A DNA stretch of 64,000 nucleotides from Streptomyces sp. TLI_171 (GTDB taxonomy: Bacteria > Actinomycetota > Actinomycetes > Streptomycetales > Streptomycetaceae). The stretch spans positions 620,001 to 684,000 of the forward strand of contig NZ_RAPS01000001.1 of NCBI RefSeq assembly GCF_003610255.1, given 5' to 3'. Shown here piece by piece: positions 1 to 8,229 of the stretch. The notes beneath the pieces are model-generated. The model ran no database searches and was not told the DNA's origin. It was given only the letters and a program-made list of their open reading frames with translations. The position numbers and the translations under genes are program-made. Numbering within the stretch: position 1 is the first letter of the stretch; each line of letters starts with the position of its first letter.

Positions 1-65
1 GCCAGCCCGCCGACCAGGCCGAGCGCCAGGCCGACCGGCCGGTAGACGACCTTGACGACGTTCAC
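1..65 (-). CDS. DUF4235 family protein, 5' end only
   Basis: Only the first 21 codons lie in the window; the gene runs off the left edge on the minus strand. The GTG start overlaps the stop of the DUF3618 gene by 4 bp (GTGA), so the two are probably translationally coupled. The visible N-terminus reads MNVVKVVYRPVGLALGLVGG, a short basic stretch followed by a glycine-rich hydrophobic helix, as at the start of actinobacterial DUF4235 membrane proteins. DUF3618 and DUF4235 genes are commonly adjacent in Streptomyces. The function of the family is unknown; a small integral membrane or envelope-stress role is inferred. A second DUF4235-like gene is at 36114. Confidence 0.6.
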   Translation of the reverse strand, partial: MNVVKVVYRPVGLALGLVGGL

Positions 66-580
66 TTGTTCTTCCGGTCGCCGTCCTGCCTGCCGCGCAG
101 CACCAGCAGGGCGACCAGCAGCGCCGCGCCGCCGATCAGCAGCGACCCCCGGTTGGCCCGTACCGTCGCCGCCGCCGACGCCACCTTGGCGCGGACCTGG
201 ACCGGGGTCTTCTCGGCCGCCAGGTGCCCGGCGTGGGCCGCGCCGTCGCGGACCTGGGCGGCGGCGTGCACCACCTTGTCGAGCGCCGGGTCCGGGGTCT
301 TCTCCTTGACCAGCTCGGCCGTGTGCACCGCCTTGTCGCGGAGCTGCCCGGTCAGCCGGCCGGCCTTCTCGACGACCTGCCCGGTCAGGTGCACGGTCTG
401 CTCCTTCAGCTCGGCGGCCTGCCCCTTCATCGCGCTCGCCCCCTCCTTGACCTGCTCCTTGACGTCGGTCTTGGCGACCAGTGCCTCCAGGGTCCGGCCG
501 AGCCGCTCCCTGGTGTGCTCGACCTGTTCCCGCAGGTGGTCGGCCGATACGGATCCGTCGTGCTGGGACTGGTGACTCAT
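62..580 (-). CDS. DUF3618 domain protein
   Basis: A 172-residue protein. The N-terminus carries the DUF3618 signature, in which LREQVEHTRERLGRTLEAL leads into a long charged, amphipathic helical stretch of about residues 15-130, likely coiled coil. One hydrophobic helix lies near the C-terminus (about residues 146-162, GSLLIGGAALLVALLVL), followed by a basic tail. It therefore looks like a membrane-tethered rod protein facing the cytoplasm. The start has a GGAGGAGAGG ribosome-binding site. The downstream DUF4235 gene overlaps it by 4 bp. A sigma-B-like promoter candidate lies at 657-681. Such proteins are often found with stress proteins, but no biochemical role is known. Confidence 0.85.
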   Translation of the reverse strand: MSHQSQHDGSVSADHLREQVEHTRERLGRTLEALVAKTDVKEQVKEGASAMKGQAAELKEQTVHLTGQVVEKAGRLTGQLRDKAVHTAELVKEKTPDPALDKVVHAAAQVRDGAAHAGHLAAEKTPVQVRAKVASAAATVRANRGSLLIGGAALLVALLVLRGRQDGDRKNK

Positions 581-656
581 CGGTGTGCCCTCTCCTCCAT
601 CTCGGCCACGTCGGCCGTGCCGCTGTCACCTACCGGGGACCTGCCCCGCGACGCGT

Positions 657-681
657 CTACCCCTGAACGCGCGGACCATCC
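657..681 (-). promoter_or_regulatory. Candidate sigma-B-like promoter for DUF3618 gene
   Basis: Read on the minus strand this is GGAT, 15 bases, GGGTAG. It fits the GNNT-N14-16-GGGTAY consensus known for Streptomyces sigma-B-type promoters except for the last base. It is about 70 bp upstream of the DUF3618 start. It is one of several similar candidates in the window, found by eye. Confidence 0.35.
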
Positions 682-773
682 GTCCGGTGTGAGGTAGCGG
701 AAGCCGCGGCCCGGCCGCACCCGCCGGTAGAGGGCGCCGGCACCGAGGCCTACGCCGCCGGGGCGGACCCGGA

Positions 774-2822
774 TCACGCCGACGAGTCCGCCGACGGTGA
801 CGAGTCCCGGGACGCGCGGGCCTGATCCTCGGACGGCTCGTCGGCGCGCGCCCGGAGTCCTTCCATGATCGCCTCGGCCAACTCGGCCTGACCGGTGTAG
901 TGCGCGACCCGGTGATCGATCGTCAGGCTGTCGCGGTCGTCGGTGCGTTCGGCCGGGATCATCAGCCGGGCGAGTTCCTGGCCGTCCCCGGCCGGAGGGA
1001 GCAGGATGACGGCCAGGTCGGCGGCGGTGATCCGCTCCCCCACCGGGCCGGGCGGGACCTCCAGGCTGAGGTGGTACTCGTGCGAGCGGCCGTCGGGGAC
1101 GTCGACCCGGAACTCGGTGACGCCGGGGCCGGTCGGCAGGCCGTGCCCGGTCAGGTCCTCGACCTGCGGGGAGACCAGTTTGAGGAAGCGCACGCCGCCG
1201 CCCGGCGGCGTGGTGATCCGCAGCGCCAGGTCACGGGCGAAGGCCTGCCGGGTCCGCTCCACGACCGCGTCGAGGTCCGCGGCCAGGGCGGCGGCCAGGC
1301 CCGGGGCGGAGTCGGCGTGGACGATGTCCACGGTGCCGCGCAGCGCCTCGCCGACGGCCCGCGCCTGCGCGACCTCCCAGCCGGTGCCGACGCCGCGCAC
1401 GTGGCAGGAGAACCGGCCGGTGGACGCCGCGAGGGCGGCCGCCAGTTCGCCGGGGAGCTCGGCCTCCGACCTGAGGTCCATCAGCATGATCGCCGTGCGG
1501 ACCGCGTCGGCGTGGCCCGCGAACAGCCGGTCGGCCATCCTGATCCACCGCCCGAAGGCGGCCGCCCGAACGGGTTCCAGCCGGTCGAGCGCCGCCCGGG
1601 CCTCGGCCTTGGTCGCCGGGGTGGCGCGGACGGTGCGCAGGCTGTCGGGGTAGCACATCGAGGCGTACTCCGAGCCGGTGACGACGGCGAACCGGTCGCC
1701 CTCGTCGAGGCCGTCGATGGTGTCGGCGACGGTGCGGGTGACGGCGCGCAGGTCCGCCACGGGCAGGGCGGTGGACAGGCCCAGCAGGAACACCAGGGCA
1801 CGGGGCGCGGCGGCCGCCAGGTCGTGCGGGTCGGTGCTTCCGGCGGTGACGGTCACCATGGTGCTCAACTCCTGGCCGCCGGGCGGGAGGTACTCGTTCT
1901 GAGCGGAGGTCAGCACGATCCCGGGGTCAGCGGGCGTCGGCGGATCTCCCGGTCCGGGGCGGACGAACACCCCGTCGGGCAGCGTGGCCGGGCGGCCGTC
2001 GCCGTTCAGGGCCCGGAGCCGGTCGGCGACCACTCCGGCGTGGGCCGGGCGGTCGTCGGGGTGCTTCGCGAGCAACTGGGCGGCGAGCCGGTCGAGTACT
2101 GCGGGGACGCCGGGTCGCAGGGCGGCCAGTCGCGGCGGCGGGGTCGCGACGTGGTCGTGCATGGCGGCCCAGAAGTCCGGACGCCTCGGGAACGGGGTCC
2201 GACCGGTCAGCAGCGCGAACAGGACGCAGCCCAGCGCGTAGAGGTCGGTCCGTCCGTCGGCGCGTTCGGCCCGCCACTGTTCGGGGGCCATGTAGTCGGG
2301 CGTCCCCAGCACGCTGCCGGCCCGGGTCAGGCCCGAGTCGCCGCGGACGAAGCCGGCGATGCCGAAGTCGCACACCTTGACCCGACCGCCCGGGAGCAGC
2401 ATCAGGTTGGCCGGTTTCACGTCGCGGTGGACGATGCCCCGGCTGTGCGCGTACCCGAGCGCGGCGGCGGCCTGGGCCAGCACGTCCACGGCCTTGCGCA
2501 CGGGCAGGCCGGACGGCTGGTCCCGCAGCAGCGCGCCGAGGTTGCGGCCCGCCAGCAGTTCCATGATCAGGAAGTGCCGGCCGTCCTGCTCGCCGTGGTC
2601 GTGGACCTGGGTGATGCCGTCGTGCTGGAGCTGCGCGGTGATGCTCGCCTCGCGGTGGAAGCGGGCGGCGGCGCTGCCGTCCGCATCCGGTTCCGGGAAC
2701 AGGAACTTGATGGCGACCCGTCGGCCGAGCTGCTGGTCGTGGGCGCGCCAGACCTCGCCCATCCCGCCCCGGCCGAGGCGCTCCTCCAGTCGGTAGCGAC
2801 CCGCAACCAGACTCCCGGACAT
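774..2822 (-). CDS. Ser/Thr protein kinase with C-terminal VWA-like domain
   Basis: About 682 residues from the ATG at 2822, chosen because the kinase domain begins there (MSGSLVAGRYRLEERLGRGG); the frame stays open upstream to 2993. The Hanks-type domain is complete: glycine loop GRGGMGEV near residue 17, VAIK lysine near 39, HRDVKPAN near 132, DFG near 152 and APEQ near 179. After about residue 270 there is no transmembrane helix and no PASTA repeat. Instead there is an alpha/beta region (ALVFLLGLSTALPVADL, DEGDRFAVVTG, TAIMLMDL) that looks like a von Willebrand factor A fold, then a beta-rich tail. This suggests a soluble kinase whose C-terminal half binds protein partners or metal. Autokinase activity is expected from the intact motifs; the substrates are unknown. 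Confidence 0.88.
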   Translation of the reverse strand: MSGSLVAGRYRLEERLGRGGMGEVWRAHDQQLGRRVAIKFLFPEPDADGSAAARFHREASITAQLQHDGITQVHDHGEQDGRHFLIMELLAGRNLGALLRDQPSGLPVRKAVDVLAQAAAALGYAHSRGIVHRDVKPANLMLLPGGRVKVCDFGIAGFVRGDSGLTRAGSVLGTPDYMAPEQWRAERADGRTDLYALGCVLFALLTGRTPFPRRPDFWAAMHDHVATPPPRLAALRPGVPAVLDRLAAQLLAKHPDDRPAHAGVVADRLRALNGDGRPATLPDGVFVRPGPGDPPTPADPGIVLTSAQNEYLPPGGQELSTMVTVTAGSTDPHDLAAAAPRALVFLLGLSTALPVADLRAVTRTVADTIDGLDEGDRFAVVTGSEYASMCYPDSLRTVRATPATKAEARAALDRLEPVRAAAFGRWIRMADRLFAGHADAVRTAIMLMDLRSEAELPGELAAALAASTGRFSCHVRGVGTGWEVAQARAVGEALRGTVDIVHADSAPGLAAALAADLDAVVERTRQAFARDLALRITTPPGGGVRFLKLVSPQVEDLTGHGLPTGPGVTEFRVDVPDGRSHEYHLSLEVPPGPVGERITAADLAVILLPPAGDGQELARLMIPAERTDDRDSLTIDHRVAHYTGQAELAEAIMEGLRARADEPSEDQARASRDSSPSADSSA

Positions 2823-3302
2823 GTGCACGGCCCCCGATCCGGCCCCCGACGGCCGCACCTCCATCCTAGGCCCGCCGGTCGGGCCGACCCGGTCCCGATG
2901 GTCCGTCAGTTGCGCTGCGACGTACGGAGAAGCCTGCCCTGACCCGCACCGGACCGCTCTCCCCCTCCCGAGCCGGGCGAACGTCGGGCGCACGCCGTTG
3001 CGGGCATCAGTTAGGTGTGACTGACCTGCGCCCTCGTTCTCTCCCGCCCGCCGCCGCCTCGGTCGCCCGCGGCACCACCCGGTTCCCCACCAAGGTGCTT
3101 CAGGACTGGGCCGCGGCAGCTGCCCAAGCTGCCCGCCAACACCTGGGGGTGGGGCACCCTCGACGGTCGCCGTGATCGCCCTGGTGGGCGGCGGCTACCG
3201 CTTCTCCGAGCAGGGCCCGCCGCGCGACCCCCGCCGCGTCCCCGGCGGCCGAGCCGCTGCCGGGCTGAGCGGACCGCATGGCCGGGCGCTCCCCGGGCCG
3301 GC
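2823..3302. other. Gene-poor interval, possible decayed coding remnant
   Basis: No convincing gene fits this 480-bp stretch. On the plus strand about 3030-3170 reads as a protein-like fragment (GTTRFPTKVLQDWAAAAAQA) that ends in a stop near 3172, and a second frame (IALVGGGYRFSEQ) continues to a stop near 3268. This may be a decayed reading frame with a frameshift, but I cannot name a parent family. The rest holds the upstream region of the kinase gene. Confidence 0.3.
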
Positions 3303-3344
3303 GCACGGCGGGCCCCCGACCGGTCGGTCGGGGGCCCGCCGTGC
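3303..3344 (-). terminator. Strong hairpin terminator
   Basis: An 18-bp perfect inverted repeat (3303-3320 pairing with 3327-3344) has a 6-base loop and begins 10 bp past the stop of the repeat-rich protein gene. There is no U-tract, as is usual in this GC range. It could also stop plus-strand transcription. Confidence 0.75.
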
Positions 3345-3353
3345 GTGCGGAGG

Positions 3354-4223
3354 TCAGACGGCGAGCAGGTGCTGGAGCAGGTCGCGGTACTCGCGGAGCG
3401 ACAGGCGGAGGTTCTCGGTGCGGGCGGAGTCCTCCGCCGAGGTCCCCTGCCCGGCGTCGGGGTGCCAGGCGTCCCGCAGGGCCACGTGGCGCTCATGCAG
3501 GGCGTCGTTCAGCCGCTGCACCGCCTCGTCCAGCGCCTTGTCCGCCGCCGCCACGGCCTGGGCCGGGTCGTCCACGAAGGTGCCCACCGCGCGGTCCAGA
3601 CGGCGCGTCAGCTGCGCGGCCAGGTCCGGCGGCAGGAGGGCGGCGACACCCTCCTCCTCGCGCGGGCGGCGCTCCTCCGCCTTGGCCAGGTCGGCGCGCG
3701 GCGTCCCGGCGGGAGTCTGAACGTCGTAGGACGCCGGACGCGACGAGCCTGCCGCAGGCGCTGCGGGCGCACCGGGGGTGGCAGGCGCGGCAGGGGCGGG
3801 CGTCGCGGTGTCGGTCCGGGCCCACCTGCCGTTGCCACCGCCGTTCGCCGTGCCCGGGGCGCTGCCCCGGTCGGCGGAGGTGCCGGTGCGGTCCCCGGCG
3901 GCGCTCTCGGTGTCGGTCCGGGCCCACCTGCCGTTGGTGCCGCCGTTCGCGGGGCCCGCGGTGCTGCCCGCGCCCGCGGCGCTGCCCCGGTCGGCACTCG
4001 TGCCTCGGTCGGCGGTGGTGCCGGTGCGGTCCCCGGCGGCGCTCTCGGTGTCGGTCCGGGCCCACCTGCCGTTGGTGCCACCGTTCGCCGAGCCCGCGGT
4101 GCTGCCCGCGCCCGGCGTGCTGCCCCGGTCGGCACTCGTGCCTCGGTCGGCGGTGGTGCCCGTGCGGTCCCGGGCGGTCTCGGAGTCGGTCTCGGTGCGG
4201 TGGTCGTGGTCGCTGACAGTCAT
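3354..4223 (-). CDS. Repeat-rich protein with C-terminal helical domain
   Basis: A 289-residue protein of unknown function with a clear GAGGAGG ribosome-binding site. The N-terminal half is a low-complexity, hydrophilic tandem repeat. Two units of about 46 residues and one of 34 each end in NGRWAR and contain DRTGTTADRGTSADRGS. An Ala/Pro linker follows. The C-terminal 100 residues are helical (PPDLAAQLTRRLDRAVGTF, then FVDDPAQAVAAADKALDEAV). That part resembles the middle of the neighbouring membrane protein at 4258 (REVQAHFVDAPGQALAEADA). The two genes are 34 bp apart and co-oriented, so they probably form an operon. No signal peptide is seen. I infer an intrinsically disordered arm attached to a domain shared with its partner. 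Confidence 0.8.
   Translation of the reverse strand: MTVSDHDHRTETDSETARDRTGTTADRGTSADRGSTPGAGSTAGSANGGTNGRWARTDTESAAGDRTGTTADRGTSADRGSAAGAGSTAGPANGGTNGRWARTDTESAAGDRTGTSADRGSAPGTANGGGNGRWARTDTATPAPAAPATPGAPAAPAAGSSRPASYDVQTPAGTPRADLAKAEERRPREEEGVAALLPPDLAAQLTRRLDRAVGTFVDDPAQAVAAADKALDEAVQRLNDALHERHVALRDAWHPDAGQGTSAEDSARTENLRLSLREYRDLLQHLLAV
3808..4185. repeat. In-gene tandem repeat, 138/138/102-bp units
   Basis: Three in-frame units start at 3808, 3910 and 4048. The first shared bases of each are GTGTCGGTCCGGGCCCACCT. The unit at 3808 is 102 bp, lacking 12 codons relative to the 138-bp units at 3910 and 4048. Identity is high at DNA level for the 3910 and 4048 units, suggesting recent duplication or slippage. 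Confidence 0.8.
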
Positions 4224-4257
4224 GCGGTCCTCCTCGCTGGGGACGGAAACGATCGGG

Positions 4258-4899
4258 TCAGGCGTGGTGCTCGCGCTGCGCCGGCACGTGCGACGCCCGC
4301 CGGGAGGCCGGGACCCGCGGCTTCGCCGACGCTTCGTCGGGGACCCGCTCCGGGCTGCGGTCGGCGTTGACCAGCGCGACGAACAGCTCCCGCGCCCGGA
4401 GCAGCGTCACCCGCTGCTCCTCGGTGTTGGGGGTGGGGCCGGTGGTGTCCGGTCCGGGGAGTGCGCGCAGTGCCCGGTAGGCCTCGACGTGGTCGCCGTG
4501 GTCGACCGAGATCGCCTCGATCCGGGCGTCCGCGTCGGTGTCGGGGTAGCCGCGGTCGCGGGCCACCCGGGCGAGCAGGGCGTCCGCCTCGGCCAGGGCC
4601 TGCCCGGGGGCGTCGACGAAGTGCGCCTGCACCTCCCGCCACTGCTGTTCGGCCTGGGCCCGGGCGGTGGCGCCGAGCGGAGTCAGCGTCAGTTCCCGGT
4701 GGCGGGCGACGCGCTGGGCCAGGTCCTGTTCGGCCGCGGCGGTGTCGCCGCCGTGGCGGGCGACGGTGCGCTCGTACTCGGCGCCGAACCGGCGGCGCAG
4801 GTTCGGGTGCTGCTGCTGGCGGCGGAGGACGGCGGCCGCGCCGAGTGCCACCACCACCAGGGCGATCACGACGACCGCCACGATCAGACCGCTGGACAT
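4258..4899 (-). CDS. Membrane-anchored helical protein
   Basis: A 213-residue protein with one N-terminal transmembrane helix (about residues 4-25, GLIVAVVVIALVVVALGAAA) followed by RRQQQH, giving a cytoplasmic C-terminal domain. The soluble part has two recognisable segments: LRRRFGAEYERTVARHGG and the REVQAHFVDAPGQALAEADA segment with a following RGYPDTDADARIEAISVDH. Proteins of this build recur in actinomycetes as unannotated membrane proteins. A GGAGG site lies 7 bp before the ATG. It heads an operon with the repeat-rich gene, and the shared helical segment suggests that the two proteins interact or are paralogous. A sigma-B-like promoter candidate lies at 4967-4990. Confidence 0.85.
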   Translation of the reverse strand: MSSGLIVAVVVIALVVVALGAAAVLRRQQQHPNLRRRFGAEYERTVARHGGDTAAAEQDLAQRVARHRELTLTPLGATARAQAEQQWREVQAHFVDAPGQALAEADALLARVARDRGYPDTDADARIEAISVDHGDHVEAYRALRALPGPDTTGPTPNTEEQRVTLLRARELFVALVNADRSPERVPDEASAKPRVPASRRASHVPAQREHHA

Positions 4900-4966
4900 G
4901 CTCTGCCTCCTGACGGGCGGTCACCCGTCCCGGGCCCACCCTGTTCGGTTCGCTCGTCACTCCGGC

Positions 4967-4990
4967 TGACCCGAACGGCGGTCTCCAAAC
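4967..4990 (-). promoter_or_regulatory. Candidate sigma-B-like promoter
   Basis: On the minus strand it reads GTTT, 14 bases, GGGTCA, about 68 bp upstream of the ATG at 4899. It matches the -35 and spacing of Streptomyces stress sigma promoters and most of the -10. Confidence 0.45.
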
Positions 4991-5077
4991 ACCCTCGACG
5001 GCAGAGAGTCCGCGCCGCGCGAAGCGCCGTCCACGAACCGGCCGGCCCGAACTCCGGCTCCGGGGAACGACGACAGA

Positions 5078-5111
5078 CCGCACGGACCCGCCCCCCGGCG
5101 GGCCCGTGCGG
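5078..5111 (-). terminator. Hairpin terminator for 19-codon gene
   Basis: A 15-bp stem with one A-C mismatch (5078-5092 with 5097-5111) and a 4-base loop lies 48 bp past the stop of the small gene at 5159. Confidence 0.6.
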
Positions 5112-5158
5112 TGTCGTGCTGACCCTCCGCGCAGGCACGGAGGAGATCTGGCGGACCG

Positions 5159-5218
5159 TCAGTCCCAGACGGTGTCGCGGGTGGTGGGCTGCTTCGAGGT
5201 GGACGGACGGTTGCTCAT
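5159..5218 (-). CDS. 19-residue peptide gene
   Basis: A complete tiny reading frame encoding MSNRPSTSKQPTTRDTVWD. It is preceded by a good GGGAGGAG ribosome-binding site 6 bp from the ATG and followed by a hairpin terminator. It is divergent from the AfsR-like regulator at 5340, with about 120 bp between the starts. The peptide is hydrophilic, with no signal sequence and no Cys. I do not recognise it. It could be a translated leader, a peptide acting with the regulator, or a small structural protein. A dedicated ribosome site plus terminator argues against chance. Confidence 0.55.
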   Translation of the reverse strand: MSNRPSTSKQPTTRDTVWD

Positions 5219-5300
5219 CGGTGCTCCTCCCGGGGTCCGGCGGGCCGGGGTGCGGCCGGCTGCCTGGGGACCAGCCTGCGGGTGGTCACCCACAGCGAAC

Positions 5301-5306
5301 TAACAT
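5301..5306 (+). promoter_or_regulatory. Candidate -10 box of AfsR-like gene
   Basis: TAACAT fits the TANNNT -10 consensus and would place transcription start about 27 bp before the ATG at 5340. The -35 region is poor. Confidence 0.25.
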
Positions 5307-5339
5307 GCGACCAACAGTCCGTTTCCAGCTGGGGAGCCC

Positions 5340-8168
5340 ATGTCCGTCGCGTTCGGAGTGCTCGGCCCGCTGACCGTCCATGACGGCGTGGAGCCGCGGC
5401 CGATCACCAGCCCCACCCACCGGCTGCTGCTCACCCGCCTGCTGCTCGACCCGAACCGCCCGGTCGGCGTGGACGCCCTGCTGGCCGTGGTCTGGGGCGA
5501 GCGGCCGCCGCGCACCGCCGTGGCCTCCCTGCACAACCACGTGGCCCGGCTCCGGCGCGGTCTCGGGCCGCGCCTGGAGGACCGGCTGACCTCCACCGGC
5601 TCCGGCTACCAGCTCCGGGTCGGGGAAGATGAGTTGGACAGCAGCGTGTTCGCCGGTCGGCTGCAGCGGGCCCGGTCGGCGCACGGCGGGCAGGACTGGC
5701 CGACGGTCGCCGCGGAGACCGTGGCGGCGCTGGCGCTGTGGCGCGGCGGACCGCCGGCGGACTCGGCGGCGGTCGACCCGGCGGAGGCCGCCCGGCTGAG
5801 CGAACTGCGGCTGCAGGCGCTGGAGTGGCGCTTCGACGCCGAACTCGCCCTCGGCCGGCACCACGGCCTGGCGGCCGAACTGACCGGGCTGACAGCCGAG
5901 TTTCCGCTCCGCGAATCCTTCCACCGGCAGCTGATGCTGGCGCTGTGGCACGGCGACCGCCGGGCCGACGCCCTCGCGGTGTACCGGACGCTCCGCACCG
6001 CGCTGGTCGAGGAACTCGGCCTGGAGCCGGACGCGGCCGTCCAGCGGACGCACCGCGAGATTCTCGCGGGCGGACCGCGCCCGGCGCCGACCCGGCCGCA
6101 GGAACCCGCCGCCGCACTGCCGCCCGCGCCCCCCGCACTGCCCACCGCACCCTCCCAACTTCCGCTCGCTCCGGCCGACTTCACCGGCCGCCAGAGCGAA
6201 CTGGACGCCCTCGCCCTGTACCTGCGCCCGGGGGAGCCGGGCGACCCGGCTCGGGTGGTGATCGTCACCGGGATGGGCGGCGTCGGCAAGACCGCGCTGG
6301 TGCTGCACGGCGCGCACGCCGTCCGCGAGGACTTCCCGGACGGTCAGCTCTACGCCGACCTGCGGGGCTTCGGCCTGTCCGAGGCCCGGACGCCGCACGA
6401 CCTGCTGGGCCGCTTCCTGACCGATCTGGGCGTGCCGGGCCGGACCGTGCCCGCGGACACCGACGACCGCGCCGCGCTGTACCGCTCGCTGCTCGCCGAA
6501 CGGCAGGTGCTGGTGGTGCTGGACAACGCCCGGGACGGCCGGCAGCTCGTCCCGCTGCTGCCGGGCACCGGCCGGTCCGCGGTGGTGGTGACCAGCCGTC
6601 ACAAGCTGGCCGGGGTGCAGTGCTCGACCCGGATCCCGCTGGGACCGCTCAGCGCCCCGGAGCAGCGCGCCCTGCTGACCTCGATCTGCGGCGCCGAGCG
6701 GGTGGAGGCGGAGCCGGTGGCGGCGGGCCAGGTGATGGCCGCCTGCGCGGGTCTGCCGCTCGCGCTGCGGATCGCCGGCAGCCGGCTCGCGCACCGGCCG
6801 GCGTGGCGGCTCTCCGAGCTGGCCCGCCGGCTGGGCACCTCCAGCAGGCTGCAGGCGCTGGCGGTCGACCACCTGGCGGTCCGGGAGGCGTTCTCGTTCA
6901 GCTACGCCTCGCTGCTGGCGGGCGACCGCCCGCAGGAACGGGAGGCGGCCCGGGCGTTCCGGCTGCTCGGCCTCTGGCCCAGCCACCCGCACTCCGCCGA
7001 GTCGGTCGCGGCGCTGCTCGGCACGGCCGTGGACGAGGCGCTGGACGTACTGGACACCCTGGTCGACGCGCACCTGCTGGACGTCGCCGCCCCCGGCCGG
7101 TACCGGTTCCACGACCTGCTGGGCGAGTTCGCCGCGGAGCGGGTGCACGCCGAGGAGGCGGAGCCGCAGCGCGACGAGGCTCTGCAACGGCTGCTGGGCT
7201 GGTACACCTCCGCGGTGTCGGCGGCCAACTCGGTGATCACCCCGCTGGCGCTGCAGATCCCGGCGGTGGACGCCACCGGGCCCGACTGGGAGCTGTTCGA
7301 GACGCCGGAGCACGCCGACGAGGACGCGGCCCTGGAGTGGTGCGGCCAGGAGCTGGCGGCGATCCGGACGGCGGTCCGCCGGGCCGGCGAGCTGGGCCGG
7401 CCCGACCTGGCCTGGCGGATGGCGTCCGCCCTGTTCGGCTACGGCCTGACGTACTGGTGGAACGGCGAGTGGACGGAGTGCCTGTACGAGGCGCTGGCCC
7501 TCGCCCGGGCCGCGGACGACCTGCGCGGCCAGGCCTGGCTGCACGGCCGGCTCGGCGTGGCGTACGGCCTGGCCCGCCAGGTCGAGCCGTGCATCGAACA
7601 CGTCCAGCAGGCCTACGAGTTCTTCGTCGCGGTCGGCGACCTGGCCGCCCAGCGGGTGGCGATGACCAACCTCGCCTCGGCCCTCAACCAGGCCGGCGAA
7701 ACCGAGCGGGCCGGGGAGTGGGCCGCCCGGGCCGCCGAGTTGGAGCAGCAGCTCGCCGACCGCCCGGACGCCGCCCGGCTGGCCTCGCTCGGTGACCTCA
7801 ACTTCCGGAAGGGCGACTTCGCGGCCGCGGAACTCGCCTACCGCGAGGCCATCGCCGGCTGGCGGGAGCTCGACTCGCGCTCCCAACTCTCCCTGGCGCT
7901 CTACAACCTGGGCGACACTCTGCGGGTGCAGGGCCGCACCGACGAAGCCGTGGACGCCCTGCTGGAGGCCCTGGCGATCCGCCGCGACCTGGGAAGCCGC
8001 GGCAACGTCGCCGACACCCTGGAGACCCTGGCCCGCACCCACTTCGAGCGCGGCGACCACCACGCAGCCCGCCGGTACTGGTCGGAGGCCCTGGAACTGG
8101 CCCGCCAGCACGGCCTGACCCACTTCGCCCGCCTCAGCGAGGAGGGCCTCGCCCAGGTCGCCTCCTGA
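5340..8168 (+). CDS. AfsR/SARP-family regulator with NB-ARC and TPR domains
   Basis: A 942-residue transcription activator. Residues 1-95 form an OmpR-type winged-helix DNA-binding domain, and about 98-245 the bacterial transcriptional activation domain (LEWRFDAELALGRHHGLAAE; VEELGLEPDAAVQRTHREIL). A Pro/Ala linker follows. An NB-ARC ATPase begins near 280, with Walker A GMGGVGKTAL at about 311-320 and VLVVLDNARDGRQL as Walker B. The C-terminal third is tetratricopeptide repeats (for example LARTHFERGDHHAARRYWSE). This matches the full-length AfsR architecture. In Streptomyces, AfsR-type proteins bind direct repeats near -35 and activate secondary metabolism or differentiation, often after phosphorylation by Ser/Thr kinases; one such kinase lies 2.5 kb away. 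GGGGAG precedes the ATG. No biosynthetic cluster adjoins it, so its target is unknown. Confidence 0.93.
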   Translation: MSVAFGVLGPLTVHDGVEPRPITSPTHRLLLTRLLLDPNRPVGVDALLAVVWGERPPRTAVASLHNHVARLRRGLGPRLEDRLTSTGSGYQLRVGEDELDSSVFAGRLQRARSAHGGQDWPTVAAETVAALALWRGGPPADSAAVDPAEAARLSELRLQALEWRFDAELALGRHHGLAAELTGLTAEFPLRESFHRQLMLALWHGDRRADALAVYRTLRTALVEELGLEPDAAVQRTHREILAGGPRPAPTRPQEPAAALPPAPPALPTAPSQLPLAPADFTGRQSELDALALYLRPGEPGDPARVVIVTGMGGVGKTALVLHGAHAVREDFPDGQLYADLRGFGLSEARTPHDLLGRFLTDLGVPGRTVPADTDDRAALYRSLLAERQVLVVLDNARDGRQLVPLLPGTGRSAVVVTSRHKLAGVQCSTRIPLGPLSAPEQRALLTSICGAERVEAEPVAAGQVMAACAGLPLALRIAGSRLAHRPAWRLSELARRLGTSSRLQALAVDHLAVREAFSFSYASLLAGDRPQEREAARAFRLLGLWPSHPHSAESVAALLGTAVDEALDVLDTLVDAHLLDVAAPGRYRFHDLLGEFAAERVHAEEAEPQRDEALQRLLGWYTSAVSAANSVITPLALQIPAVDATGPDWELFETPEHADEDAALEWCGQELAAIRTAVRRAGELGRPDLAWRMASALFGYGLTYWWNGEWTECLYEALALARAADDLRGQAWLHGRLGVAYGLARQVEPCIEHVQQAYEFFVAVGDLAAQRVAMTNLASALNQAGETERAGEWAARAAELEQQLADRPDAARLASLGDLNFRKGDFAAAELAYREAIAGWRELDSRSQLSLALYNLGDTLRVQGRTDEAVDALLEALAIRRDLGSRGNVADTLETLARTHFERGDHHAARRYWSEALELARQHGLTHFARLSEEGLAQVAS

Positions 8169-8229
8169 CCGCCGTCCGGTCGCGGCCACGGTGACCACCG
8201 AGCCGCCGGGCAGCGGGGTCGACCGATCG

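Noticed and set aside
577..777. 66-codon frame between the kinase and DUF3618 genes with 4-bp overlaps at both ends
   Set aside because: Third-position GC falls in its second half, no ribosome site precedes it, and a promoter-like element for DUF3618 lies inside it. It is most likely intergenic DNA.
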